From: 2-02-FULL-66-14 sp037443705
GTDB taxonomy: Bacteria > Pseudomonadota > Gammaproteobacteria > Burkholderiales > SG8-39
Assembly: GCA_037443705.1 (NCBI GenBank)
Contig: JBBINV010000026.1
Location: forward strand, 1 to 48,943
Direction of reading: 5' to 3'
DNA length: 48,943 bases
Position numbers and translations under genes: made by a program. Below, piece by piece: positions 7,542-16,000 of the stretch. The notes beneath the pieces were generated by a model. The model was given only the letters and a program-made list of their open reading frames with translations. It was not told where the DNA came from and searched no databases. The first letter of the stretch is position 1, and the number at the start of each line of letters is the position of its first letter.

Positions 7542-8643
7542 ACGGGGTGTGCTCCCCGAGCTCGTCCACGTAGCGCGCCACGCCCGCCGCCTCGCGCGCG
7601 AGGTAGTCCTCGATCGCGCGCGCGAAGCGCGGGTGCGCCAGCCAGTGCGCGGAGCGCGTCTCGACCGGCAAAAGGCCCCGGAACAGCTTGTGCTCGCCCT
7701 GCGCGCCGCCCTCGAAGCGCTCGAGACGGTTCGCGATCGCGTACTCGATCGCCTGGTAGTAGCAGCACTCGAAATGCAGCAGCGGGACGTGCTCGATCGC
7801 GCCCCAATACCTCCCGTACAGAGCCGTTTCGGAGAGCAGGTTCAGCGCCGCGGCAACCGGCCGTCCGCCACGCGTCGCGACGATCATCAGGACACGCTCG
7901 CCGAGCGTCTCGCCCAGGCGCAGAAAGAACTCCAGGCTCAGGTACGGCCGCGAGCGGTGCGCGGCGTAGGTGCGGCGATAGCAGCGCTCGAAGAACTCCC
8001 AGTGCGCGCGCTCGATCGCGGCGCCGCGCAGCCACCGGAACCCGACGCCCGCCTCGCGCACCCGGCGACGCTCCTGGCGGATCGTCTTTCGGCGGCGGTG
8101 CGTCATGCGCGAGAGAAACTCGTCGAAATCGGCATAGCCCGCATTGCTCCAGTGGAATTGCACCGCGTGCCTCAGCATCATCCCGGAGCGGCGCAGGTGC
8201 TCCGCTTCGGCAGCCAGCGGGAACAGCACGTGGAGAGACGAATACTCCCGCGCGGCCTCCAGCGCACCGGCGACGAGCGTGCGGCGCGCGGCGTCGTCGG
8301 CGGCGAGCAGGCGCGGGCCGGTCACCGGCGTGAACGGCACCGCGCACACGAGCTTCGGGTAGTAGGCGAGCCCGGCGCGGTCGTAGGCCTCCGCCCACGC
8401 CCAGTCGAAGACGTATTCGCCGTACGAGTGCGACTTGCCGAACAAGGGTGCGGCGCCCGCCAGCCGCCCGGCGCGCTCGAGGAGCAGCAGCTGCGGCGTC
8501 CAGCCGGTGCGCGCAGCCGCGCATCCGGTTTCGAGCAGGGCCGAGAGAAACTCGTGACTGACGAACGGATCGGCGCCTGCGAGCGCGTTCCACTCGTCCG
8601 GCGCGATCCCGGAAAGCGACTGTGCGACGCGAACGCGTTCCAA
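7510..8643 (-). CDS. GNAT/FemAB-like N-acyltransferase family protein (DUF482 type)
   Basis: 377 residues. It reads through as one of the proteins often labelled 'GNAT family N-acetyltransferase' or 'peptidogalycan biosynthesis protein': early DPFVSHEFLSALLETGCAA, LFGKSHSYGEYVFDWAWAEA, then HWSNAGYADFDEFLSRM, a basic stretch HRRRKTIRQERRR, FFERCYRRTYAAH, and the acyltransferase-like GRPVAAALNLLSETALYGRYWG with HFECCYYQAIEYAI and FEGGAQGEHKLFRGL. No signal peptide is present. The substrate of this family is not established to my knowledge. It lies 2 bp after the TPR gene upstream on the same strand and probably shares its transcript. Its 3' end runs 32 bp into the pyrophosphatase remnant. Confidence 0.85.
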   Translation of the reverse strand: MERVRVAQSLSGIAPDEWNALAGADPFVSHEFLSALLETGCAAARTGWTPQLLLLERAGRLAGAAPLFGKSHSYGEYVFDWAWAEAYDRAGLAYYPKLVCAVPFTPVTGPRLLAADDAARRTLVAGALEAAREYSSLHVLFPLAAEAEHLRRSGMMLRHAVQFHWSNAGYADFDEFLSRMTHRRRKTIRQERRRVREAGVGFRWLRGAAIERAHWEFFERCYRRTYAAHRSRPYLSLEFFLRLGETLGERVLMIVATRGGRPVAAALNLLSETALYGRYWGAIEHVPLLHFECCYYQAIEYAIANRLERFEGGAQGEHKLFRGLLPVETRSAHWLAHPRFARAIEDYLAREAAGVARYVDELGEHTPFRSSAFASPS

Positions 8644-8645
8644 TG

Positions 8646-9221
8646 CTAGCGGGCGCCGACGCCGAACTCGACCCGGATGCGCTCGGCGGCCCTGGGATCG
8701 AAGCCCTTCACGCGCTGGTACTCGGCACGCACCTTGTCGTGCTCGCCGAGCTTGTGGCGCGCCGCAGCCAGCTGATAGCCCGCGTAGGGGTTGAGCGGCT
8801 GGAGGCGAGCGGCTTCCTCGAACCGATCCGCGGCTTCCGCGTAGCGCCCGAGGCTCGCGAGCGACAGCCCCATGCCGTACCAGGCGCGGTCGATCTTCGG
8901 ATCGATGTCGATCGCGCGCTGAAACCGGGCGAGCGCCTCCTCGTGCCGGCCCTGGCGTTGCAGGATGAACCCGATGTTGAAGTGCGCGGGTGCATCGCGC
9001 GGATCGAGCGCGGTGGCGCGCTCGAAGGCCTCGCGCGCCGGATCGAACTCCTCGCCCTCGGCGAGCAGCGCGCCGATGCAGCTCCAGGCGTGCGGGTGAC
9101 GCGGATCGTCGCGTACGACCGCCCGGTAGGCGCGCAGCGCGCGCCCGTGCAGGCGAAACAGCGCGAGCGCCTGGCCGTACCAGAAGAGCAGCGCCGGCCG
9201 GAGCCGGTCGTTCATCGCCAT
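8646..9221 (-). CDS. Tetratricopeptide repeat protein
   Basis: 191 residues built mainly of TPR units with the usual W/G-Y-A-F-P spacing: RAVVRDDPRHPHAWSCIGAL, FERATALDPRDAPAHFNIGF, FQRAIDIDPKIDRAWYGMGL and FEEAARLQPLNPYAGYQLAA, so about four to five repeats. There is no signal peptide or membrane helix, so it is probably a cytoplasmic scaffold; its partner is unknown. A TATAAT hexamer on this strand (9228-9233) ends only 6 bp before the ATG at 9221, so the message may be leaderless; a second ATG at 9215 is also possible. It is transcribed away from glnB and followed after 2 bp by the GNAT-like gene. Confidence 0.88.
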   Translation of the reverse strand: MAMNDRLRPALLFWYGQALALFRLHGRALRAYRAVVRDDPRHPHAWSCIGALLAEGEEFDPAREAFERATALDPRDAPAHFNIGFILQRQGRHEEALARFQRAIDIDPKIDRAWYGMGLSLASLGRYAEAADRFEEAARLQPLNPYAGYQLAAARHKLGEHDKVRAEYQRVKGFDPRAAERIRVEFGVGAR

Positions 9222-9282
9222 GCGGCCATTATAGAATTACGCGCTACAATCCAGACGCCGCCTGAGCCGCCAGGGAGCCCGC

Positions 9283-9621
9283 ATGAAGAAAATCGAAGCG
9301 ATCGTGAAGCCGTTCAAGCTCGACGAGGTGCGCGAAGCGCTGTCCGAAGTCGGCGTGACGGGGCTGACCGTGACCGAGGTGAAGGGCTTTGGCCGCCAGA
9401 AGGGTCACACCGAGCTCTACCGCGGCGCCGAGTACGTGGTCGACTTCCTTCCCAAGGTCAAGATCGAGGTCGTGGTCGCCGAGAACCAGGTGGAGCCCGC
9501 GCTCGAAGCGATCGTGAAGGCGGCCCGCACCGGCAAGATCGGCGACGGCAAGATCTTCGTCACGGCGGTCGAGCACGTGGTGCGGATCCGCACCGGCGAG
9601 GTCAACGAGCAGGCGATCTGA
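9283..9621 (+). CDS. glnB: Nitrogen regulatory protein P-II (GlnB type)
   Basis: 112 residues, the standard PII length. MKKIEAIVKPFKLDEVREAL opens it; the T-loop TEVKGFGRQKGHTELYRGAEYVVDF carries the uridylylation target Tyr51. Asp at position 54 with VDFLPKVKIE favours GlnB over GlnK, which usually has Asn there. The B-loop TGKIGDGKIFV and the end VVRIRTGEVNEQ complete the ATP/2-oxoglutarate site. It senses nitrogen and carbon status through 2-oxoglutarate, ATP/ADP and uridylylation, and controls partners such as adenylyltransferase, NtrB or AmtB. No amtB, nadE or glnA is adjacent, so it stands alone. TACAAT at 9245-9250 is a possible -10 box. Its stop overlaps the 3' end of the convergent Smr gene by 20 bp. 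Confidence 0.95.
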   Translation: MKKIEAIVKPFKLDEVREALSEVGVTGLTVTEVKGFGRQKGHTELYRGAEYVVDFLPKVKIEVVVAENQVEPALEAIVKAARTGKIGDGKIFVTAVEHVVRIRTGEVNEQAI

Positions 9622-10138
9622 GCAGCACCAGCAGCGCCCCGCCCCCTCCAAGCGCGGCGGGCGCCTGGCAGAAGGCGAGCACCTCTTCGCGCGGCGGCAG
9701 CCACTTGCGGAGCTTCGCCTTGAGCACCGGCTCGCGGTTCTTCGAACCGAGCCCCTTGCCGTGCACGATCCGCACGCACCGCTGCCCGCGCGCGAGCGCG
9801 CCGCGCAGGAACTCCGCCACTTCGGCGGCCGCGGCCACGCGGTTCATGCCGTGCAGATCGAGGCTCGCCTGTACCACCCAGTGACCGCGGCGCAACCGCC
9901 TCAGGACCTGGCGCGAAAGCCCTTCGCGAAGGAACGCGAGCTCGTCACCGGACTCCAGGGCGTCGTCCACCGACACCGGCCCGAGCAGGCTCTCGGCGAG
10001 CGCGGCACGCTCGTCTCGCCGGGTCTGCACCGGCACGGGCGGCGGCGGATCGTGCGGGCGATGGCGCTCGCGCACCTCGAGCGGCGCGACGCCGGCGACC
10101 GCCGCGCGCCATTCGGCGTCATGCGGCGGCTTGCGCAT
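9602..10138 (-). CDS. Smr domain protein
   Basis: 178 residues from the ATG at 10138, which begins MRKPPHDAEWRAAVAGVAPL; longer in-frame starts would run far into trxB. The C-terminal half is an Smr (small MutS-related) domain with the LDLHGMNR motif and RCVRIVHGKGLGSKN. The family holds nicking endonucleases and ribosome-collision nucleases. This single-domain 'YdaL/SmrA'-like form probably acts on nucleic acid, but its target is not known. The N-terminal half is Pro/Arg/Asp-rich and probably flexible. Its start overlaps the end of trxB by 20 bp, implying co-transcription with trxB, and its 3' end overlaps glnB. Confidence 0.88.
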   Translation of the reverse strand: MRKPPHDAEWRAAVAGVAPLEVRERHRPHDPPPPVPVQTRRDERAALAESLLGPVSVDDALESGDELAFLREGLSRQVLRRLRRGHWVVQASLDLHGMNRVAAAAEVAEFLRGALARGQRCVRIVHGKGLGSKNREPVLKAKLRKWLPPREEVLAFCQAPAALGGGGALLVLLRSPAR

Positions 10139-11075
10139 CGAGGTACCTTTCCGCGTCGAGCGCCGCCATGCATCCGCTGCCCGCGCTCGTGACCGCCTGG
10201 CGGTAGACATGGTCCTGCACGTCGCCCGCCGCGAACACGCCGGGAACGCTCGTGGCCGTAGCGTCGCCCTCCGAGCCGCCGCGCGTGAGGATGTAGCCGT
10301 TGCGCATCTCGAGCTGGCCGGCGAAGATGCCGGTGTTCGGAGTGTGGCCGATGGCGATGAACAGGCCCTTCACGGCGAAATCCCGCGTCGCCCCCGTCTT
10401 CACGTTGCGGGTCCGGATCCCGGTGACACCGCTGCTGTCGCCGAGCGCTTCCTCCAGCACCGAATCGAGCTCGAGGGCGACGCGCCCCTCGGCGACGCGG
10501 CGCATGAGCTTGTCGATCATGATCTTCTCCGCCCGGAACCGGTCGCGCCGGTGTACCAGCCGCACGCTGCGGCAGAGGTTCGCGAGATAAAGCGCCTCCT
10601 CCACCGCGGTGTTGCCGCCTCCCACGACCGCGACGTCCTGACCCTTGTAGAAGAAGCCGTCGCAGGTCGCGCACGCGGACACCCCGCGCCCCATGAACTT
10701 CTGCTCCGAAGGCAGCCCGAGGTATCTCGCCGAGGCGCCGGTGGCGATGATCAGCGCATCGCACGTGTAGGTGGCGGCATCGCCCTCGAGCACGAACGGC
10801 CGCTCGCCGAGTTTCGCGGCATGAATGTGATCGTTGACGATCTCGGTCTCGAAGCGCGCGGCGTGGCGGCGGAACCGCTCCATCAGATCCGGTCCCTGCA
10901 CGCCGTTGGCGTCGGCGGGCCAGTTGTCCACGTCGGTGGTGGTCATGAGCTGGCCGCCTTGCGCGATGCCGGTGACGAGCACGGGCTTCAGGTTTGCGCG
11001 CGCGGCATACACGGCGGCGGTATAGCCGGCCGGTCCGGAGCCGAGGATGAGAAGACGCACGTGACGCGGCGACAT
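10119..11075 (-). CDS. trxB: Thioredoxin-disulfide reductase TrxB
   Basis: 318 residues, typical for low-molecular-weight TrxB. The FAD-binding motif GSGPAG is at 12-17, the redox disulfide CATC at Cys135/Cys138, the NADPH-binding motif GGGNTA lies in the central domain, and the C-terminal FAD motif is SVPGVFAAGDVQD. It passes electrons from NADPH through FAD and the disulfide to thioredoxin in the cytoplasm. It is the first gene of a trxB-smr pair. In many betaproteobacteria trxB sits next to ftsK; here the two are separated by the 20-kb secretion island. Confidence 0.96.
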   Translation of the reverse strand: MSPRHVRLLILGSGPAGYTAAVYAARANLKPVLVTGIAQGGQLMTTTDVDNWPADANGVQGPDLMERFRRHAARFETEIVNDHIHAAKLGERPFVLEGDAATYTCDALIIATGASARYLGLPSEQKFMGRGVSACATCDGFFYKGQDVAVVGGGNTAVEEALYLANLCRSVRLVHRRDRFRAEKIMIDKLMRRVAEGRVALELDSVLEEALGDSSGVTGIRTRNVKTGATRDFAVKGLFIAIGHTPNTGIFAGQLEMRNGYILTRGGSEGDATATSVPGVFAAGDVQDHVYRQAVTSAGSGCMAALDAERYLDAQAAA

Positions 11076-11165
11076 CGCGGCAACCTGGTGTTTATACTGT
11101 GGAAACTGGCCGATTGTAGCAAAACAACAATCTTCACCGACGCCTCAAAAGCGGACTCTAAGGAA

Positions 11166-11194
11166 TTGTTTTTCTGAGGTTTCGGTGCTGTAAT
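11166..11194 (+). promoter_or_regulatory. Putative sigma-70 promoter of the TpsB transporter gene
   Basis: TTGTTT at 11166-11171 and TGTAAT at 11189-11194 are separated by exactly 17 bp. Transcription would start near 11201, about 18 bp before the ATG at 11219. The 143-bp gap between the divergent trxB and tpsB starts is AT-richer than its surroundings, which supports a promoter region. No activator site like the one before the exoprotein gene was seen here. Confidence 0.5.
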
Positions 11195-11218
11195 CAACCC
11201 AGGATTTGGCATTCCCTT

Positions 11219-12934
11219 ATGTGGGGGAGGGACGTGGCTGCGGGAGGTGCGTTCGGGGGGGCGATTTTCACGGCGACGCTGCTGTTCGCCCCGCTCGTGC
11301 TCGCGCAGGCGCCGCAGAAGCCGCCCGCGGACGAGCCGCGATTCGAGATCCGGCGATTCGTATTCGACGGCGCCACGCTCGTTCCGCCCGAGCGGCTGCA
11401 AGAGGCGACGCGCGCCTTCACCGGCAGGGACCGAAGCTTCGGCGACGTGCAGCGCGCGCTCGAGGCGGTGGAGCGCGCCTACAGCGGCGCCGGCTGGAGC
11501 GCGGTCCAGGTAGTGCTGCCGGAGCAGGAGCTGGAGCGCGGCGAAGTGCGCTTCCAGATCGTGGAGGCAAAGGTCGGTCGCGTAGTCGTCGAGGGGAACA
11601 AGCACTTCGACGAAGCCAACATCCGCGCGAGCGTTCCGGCGCTGCAGCCGGGCAAGGCGCCGAACATCAACGAGATTGCGCGCAACCTGCGCGTCGCGAA
11701 CGAAAGCCCGTCCAAGCAGACGACGGTGCTCCTGCGAAGCGGCCAGGAAGAGGCGACGGTGGATGCCGTGATGCGCGTGGCCGACGAGCCGCCGACGCGC
11801 GCGAGCGTGACGCTCGATACGAGCGGCACGGACCAGACCGGAAAGCTGCGCCTGGGCCTCGGATACCAGAACAGCAACGTGCACGGGCGCGACCACGTGC
11901 TGACGCTGCAGTACGTGGGCTCGCCGCATTCGGAGACCCACCCGAACCGGATCCAGCCCTTTCCGAGCAAGAAGGTGTTCGTGGTCGGTGCGGGCTATCG
12001 CATCCCGCTCTATGCGCGCGGCGACTCGATCGACTTCACCGCCGGCTATTCCAACGTCAACTCCGGCACGGTGGTGAACCTGTTCTCGATCACCGGCGCG
12101 GGCGGCATCTTCGGCGCACGCTATACCCGGAACCTCGACAAGATCGGCGATTACGAGCACCGCCTCGCCTGGTCCTGGGACTATCGCGGCTACCAGAACA
12201 AGGGCGTGCGCGCGGTGGGAACCACGGTACAGCTCCTTCCGGACGTGACGGTGCATCCCGTGTCGGTCACGTATTCGGGCCTGTTCCGGCGGCAGGACAG
12301 CGAGACCGCGTTCTCGTTCGGCTTCTCGCAGAACCTCTCCGGCTGGAATGACGGGCGCGGCAACAGCTTCTGCGGCCCGGACGTGAACGGATTCTTCCAG
12401 CGCCTGTCTTCCGTCGGCGGGCACAACGAGTGTCCCAAGGCGCGCTATTTCCTGTGGCGCTGGGCGGTCAACCACAACCACGCGCTGCCGGGCGACTGGC
12501 AGTGGCGCTTCGGGATGAACGGGCAGCTCACGCGCGACATGCTCGTCTCGGGCGAGCAGTTCGGGATCGGCGGCGCCGATTCGGTGCGCGGGTTCCTCGA
12601 GCGCGAGATCACCAACGACCAGGGCTACCGCGGGACGCTCGAGCTCTACACGCCGGACTTCGGCGGCAAGACCGGGATCGAGGGCGTGCGCATTCGGGCG
12701 CTCGCGTTCGTGGACTGGGGCGGGGTGTGGCGCAACCGTCCGGGCGCCGGCGAGCCGCACTCGCAGCGAGTCGGCAGCGCGGGCGTCGGCCTGCGCCTCG
12801 CGCGCGGCAACAACGTGTCGCTGCGCGTCGACTACGGCATCGTGTTCGACGGCTACAGCGCGGGCTTGGGCAGCATGGCCGGGCAGTCGAGCGGCGATAC
12901 CCGGCTTCACGCGAGCTTTTCGTACGTTTTCTAG
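11219..12934 (+). CDS. TpsB outer-membrane transporter of a two-partner secretion system (FhaC/ShlB family)
   Basis: 571 residues. A signal peptide ends near VLAQA (about residue 30). A POTRA domain at about 36-105 (FEIRRFVFDGATLVPPERL, then GWSAVQVVLPEQEL) is followed by a second with VEGNKHFDEANIRASVPAL, then a C-terminal 16-strand barrel ending in Phe. The family L6 tip motif is present as SVRGFLERE, and a late strand reads AFVDWGGVW. A cysteine pair in one extracellular-loop-like segment (NSFCGPD and HNECPK) may form a disulfide. It exports the giant protein encoded 155 bp downstream by recognising its TPS domain. The ATG at 11219 lacks a strong ribosome site; a GTG at 11234 behind GGGGGAGG is a serious alternative that keeps most of the signal peptide. 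Confidence 0.95.
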   Translation: MWGRDVAAGGAFGGAIFTATLLFAPLVLAQAPQKPPADEPRFEIRRFVFDGATLVPPERLQEATRAFTGRDRSFGDVQRALEAVERAYSGAGWSAVQVVLPEQELERGEVRFQIVEAKVGRVVVEGNKHFDEANIRASVPALQPGKAPNINEIARNLRVANESPSKQTTVLLRSGQEEATVDAVMRVADEPPTRASVTLDTSGTDQTGKLRLGLGYQNSNVHGRDHVLTLQYVGSPHSETHPNRIQPFPSKKVFVVGAGYRIPLYARGDSIDFTAGYSNVNSGTVVNLFSITGAGGIFGARYTRNLDKIGDYEHRLAWSWDYRGYQNKGVRAVGTTVQLLPDVTVHPVSVTYSGLFRRQDSETAFSFGFSQNLSGWNDGRGNSFCGPDVNGFFQRLSSVGGHNECPKARYFLWRWAVNHNHALPGDWQWRFGMNGQLTRDMLVSGEQFGIGGADSVRGFLEREITNDQGYRGTLELYTPDFGGKTGIEGVRIRALAFVDWGGVWRNRPGAGEPHSQRVGSAGVGLRLARGNNVSLRVDYGIVFDGYSAGLGSMAGQSSGDTRLHASFSYVF

Positions 12935-12992
12935 GCGGCACGTCGCCGCGGAACGACACGGAAGTCGTCGCTGCTGGGGTACACTCGGAAGC

Positions 12993-13034
12993 GTGAACTA
13001 GTTCCTCATCCGGGCAGGGGGCCGGGCGTAGCAT
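12993..13034 (+). promoter_or_regulatory. Putative Crp-type class II operator plus -10 box of the giant exoprotein gene
   Basis: GTGAACTAGTTCCTC (12993-13007) contains the perfect 10-bp palindrome GAACTAGTTC, and fits GTGA-N6-TC, close to a Crp/Fnr-family dyad TGTGA-N6-TCACA with a good left and a poor right half. A TAGCAT hexamer (13029-13034) lies downstream, its first base 29.5 bp from the dyad centre, so a start near 13041 would place the centre at about -41.5. There is no -35 consensus, as expected for activator-dependent promoters. The same layout recurs before the FecR gene at 31172. Binding by the adjacent Crp-family regulator is inferred. Confidence 0.5.
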
Positions 13035-13089
13035 CGGACGCGCCGTCCTCCGCGTTTGCGCCGCAGGACGAGCACGGGGGCAGAGGGGG

Positions 13090-16000
13090 ATGTCCAAGCA
13101 GCGTCGCAGCCAGTCGCCGGACCGTCGGACCGCCGATCCGGCCGCATTTTCGCCTCGTCCGCGCGCCGCCGCGCTCGCCATCGGGGCCGCGTTCGCGGCT
13201 TCCGCGCTCGCCAACCCTGCGGGGCCCACGGTCGTATCGGGCGGTGCGACCTTTGCGGCGAGCGGCAACACCCTCAACGTCACGAACACCCCCGGCGCGA
13301 TCATCAACTGGCAGCAGTTTTCGATCCAGAAGAACGAGATCACTCGGTTCATCCAGCAGCACGCGGCGAGCAGCGTCCTCAACCGCGTCACCGGCACCGC
13401 CGCCGGCATCGACCCCTCGGTGATCCTCGGCACGCTGACCTCGAACGGGCGCGTGTTCCTCATCAATCCTTCCGGCATTGTTTTCGGCGCGGGCGCGGTG
13501 ATCGACGTCCCCGGCTTTGCCGCCTCGACGCTCAACATCTCGGACTCCGACTGGATCGCGGGACGGTTGCGGTTTGCCGGCACGGGGCAGGAAGGCAAGA
13601 TCGCGAACGCCGGCACGATCCGCACCGGCGAGGGCGGATTCGTGTACCTGATCGCACCGCAGGTCGAGAACCAGGCGGGCGCGGTCGTCACGAGTCCCAA
13701 GGGAGAGATCGTGATCGCCGCCGGCAGGACGGTGGAGCTGGTCAACTCGCTCACGCCCGACCTGCGCGTGGAGTTCACCGCGCCCGACAATCAGGCGCTG
13801 AACGCGGGCGACGTGGTCGCGGCCTCGGGCCGCGTGGGAATCTACGGCACGCTGATCCGGAACTCCGGGCTCGTGTCGGCGAGCCGCGCCGAGGTCGGCG
13901 AGGGCGGCAGGATCGTGCTCAAGGCGGTGAAGGACGTGACGCTCGACGCGACGAGCCGGCTGGAGGCGAGCGGCGCCAGGGGCGGCGCGATCACGGTGAA
14001 GGGCGAAACCGGCACGCTGCTCGCGCAGGGCGTGATCGAGGCGAAGGGCGAGGAGGCGAAAGGCGGCGAGATCCAGCTGCTCGCGAAGAACGTGGGGCTG
14101 ATCGGATCCGCCACGGTGGATGCGTCGGGCGAGCGCGGCGGCGGCACGGTGCTCGTGGGAGGCGACTACCAGGGCAAGAATCTGCAGGTACCGAATGCCG
14201 AAAGGACTTACGCCGGGCGCGACGTGGTCGTGCGCGCGGACGCCGGGAGCGAAGGCGATGGCGGCAAGATCGTCTTCTGGGCCGACGACTGGACGAAGTT
14301 CTACGGCAGCGCCTCGGCGCGCGGCGGCGCGGCCGCGGGCAACGGCGGCCTGGTGGAGGTTTCGGGCAAGCGGACGCTGCATTTCGACGGACGCGTGGAT
14401 ACGCGCGCCCCGAACGGAAATCCGGGACTGCTGCTTCTCGACCCCGACGCGATCACCATCGTGAACGGCTCGGGCGGCGGAAACGACTCGCTCCTCGGCG
14501 CGACGGATGGAACGGTCAATTTCGGCGACGACGGCACCGGCAGCATCACGCTGAGCGAAACCGCGCTCGAGGCGGTGCAGTCGACGACCAACGTGCTGCT
14601 TCAGGCGAACGTCTCGATCACGATCGACGATCTTTCCGACAACACGCTCGGGCTGCAGCAGGGGAGCGGCAACTCGGTGACCTTCCAGACTGGTGCCGGC
14701 GGCACGTTCACGATGAACACCGGCGACACCATCCGAACCGGCGGCGGCTCGGTGGCGATCACCTCGGGTGCGATCACCGCGGGCGGCATCCAGACGAACA
14801 ACGGCGCCCCGGCTACCGGCGGCGCGGTCACGCTCACCGCGACGAGCGGCGCCGGCACGGTGCAGGTGGGCGCGATCGGCACCAACGGAGCGACCAACGG
14901 CGGCGCGGTGCAAATCACCGCGAACAACGGCGTTACGCTCAATGGGGCGATCAATGCCGGCAACGCCACGGTGAGCGTCTCCGCCAACCAGGACGGAGCG
15001 GGCGCGCAAGGGATTACGCAGGGCGCATCCGCGAGCATCACCACGACGAACGCGACCGCGATCGCCGTGGCGCTGAATGCGAATACCGCGGGCGGCGGCA
15101 CCGGCACGATCTCGCTCGGCGCCGACATCACCGCGGGCGCGGGCGGCACCATCACCGTCGACACATCCGCTGCCGGTGGAAACACGACCGGCGGAGCGAT
15201 CACGCGAACCGGCGGCGCGCTATCGAGCGGCGGGGCGGGGAGTGTGGTGTTGCGCACCGGCGGGAGCGGCGCCGCGATCGGCGCCACAGGCGCTCCGGTG
15301 ACGTTCGCTGCCGGACAGGGGGGTGTCGCGGCGACCGCCAACAACGGCGGCGTCCATCTTGCCGGCAACGGCGCGCTTTCGCTTGGGGCGATTACCACGG
15401 GCGGGGGGCTCGTCGACGTGCGTGCGGCGGGATCGCTCACTGTCGGCGGGTCGATTTCCTCCTCGAACGGTGCGATTACCCTCGAGTCCACGGCCGGCAG
15501 CATCGTGTTCGGCGCGTCGGGCACGGCGAATGCCGGAACGAGCACCGTAACGCTGACGGCGGGGGATCAGATCCAGGGCGACGGGGCCTCGCTCACCAAT
15601 GTCGTCGGCTCGGCATTGACGGCGACCGCCGTGAACGGCATCGGGACGGGTTCTCCGCTCGAGACGCAGGTCGCCTCGATCGCGGCAAGCAATAACACCT
15701 CGGGAGGGATTTCGATCTCGAACACCGGTAACCTCAGTTTCGACGGCTCGGGCGGGGTAAACGGCGCGCTGTCCCTTACCACCACCGGAACGTTCGCGAC
15801 GGCGGCCGACATCGACGGCATCCGGGGAGCGACGACGATCGACATCACGTCCGGCGGCGACATGACGATCGGCCACAACCTCATCGGCAGCGACGCCGTG
15901 ACGCTGACCGTCAACACCGCCGACAAGACACTGAACGTGGGCGGCGGCATTACGGTCAACAACACCGGCGGATCGGGCATCACTCTAGTCGCGGACAGGA

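Noticed and set aside
11145..11180. CCTCAAAA and TTTCTGAGG flanking the tpsB -35 region as a possible hairpin or operator
   Set aside because: The arms pair imperfectly and are about 20 bases apart; the spacing of TTGTTT and TGTAAT explains the region better.
10988..12910. A 640-codon minus-strand frame opposite tpsB, and similar long antisense frames opposite the first binding protein, ftsK and serS
   Set aside because: Arg/His/Val-rich composition, no start context and no family motifs; the opposite strand encodes well-recognised proteins across the same bases.
13056..15695. An 879-codon plus-strand frame overlapping the exoprotein start
   Set aside because: It is an Arg-rich out-of-frame reading of the TPS domain. 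The frame from 13090 has the signal peptide, the TPS motif and the ribosome site.
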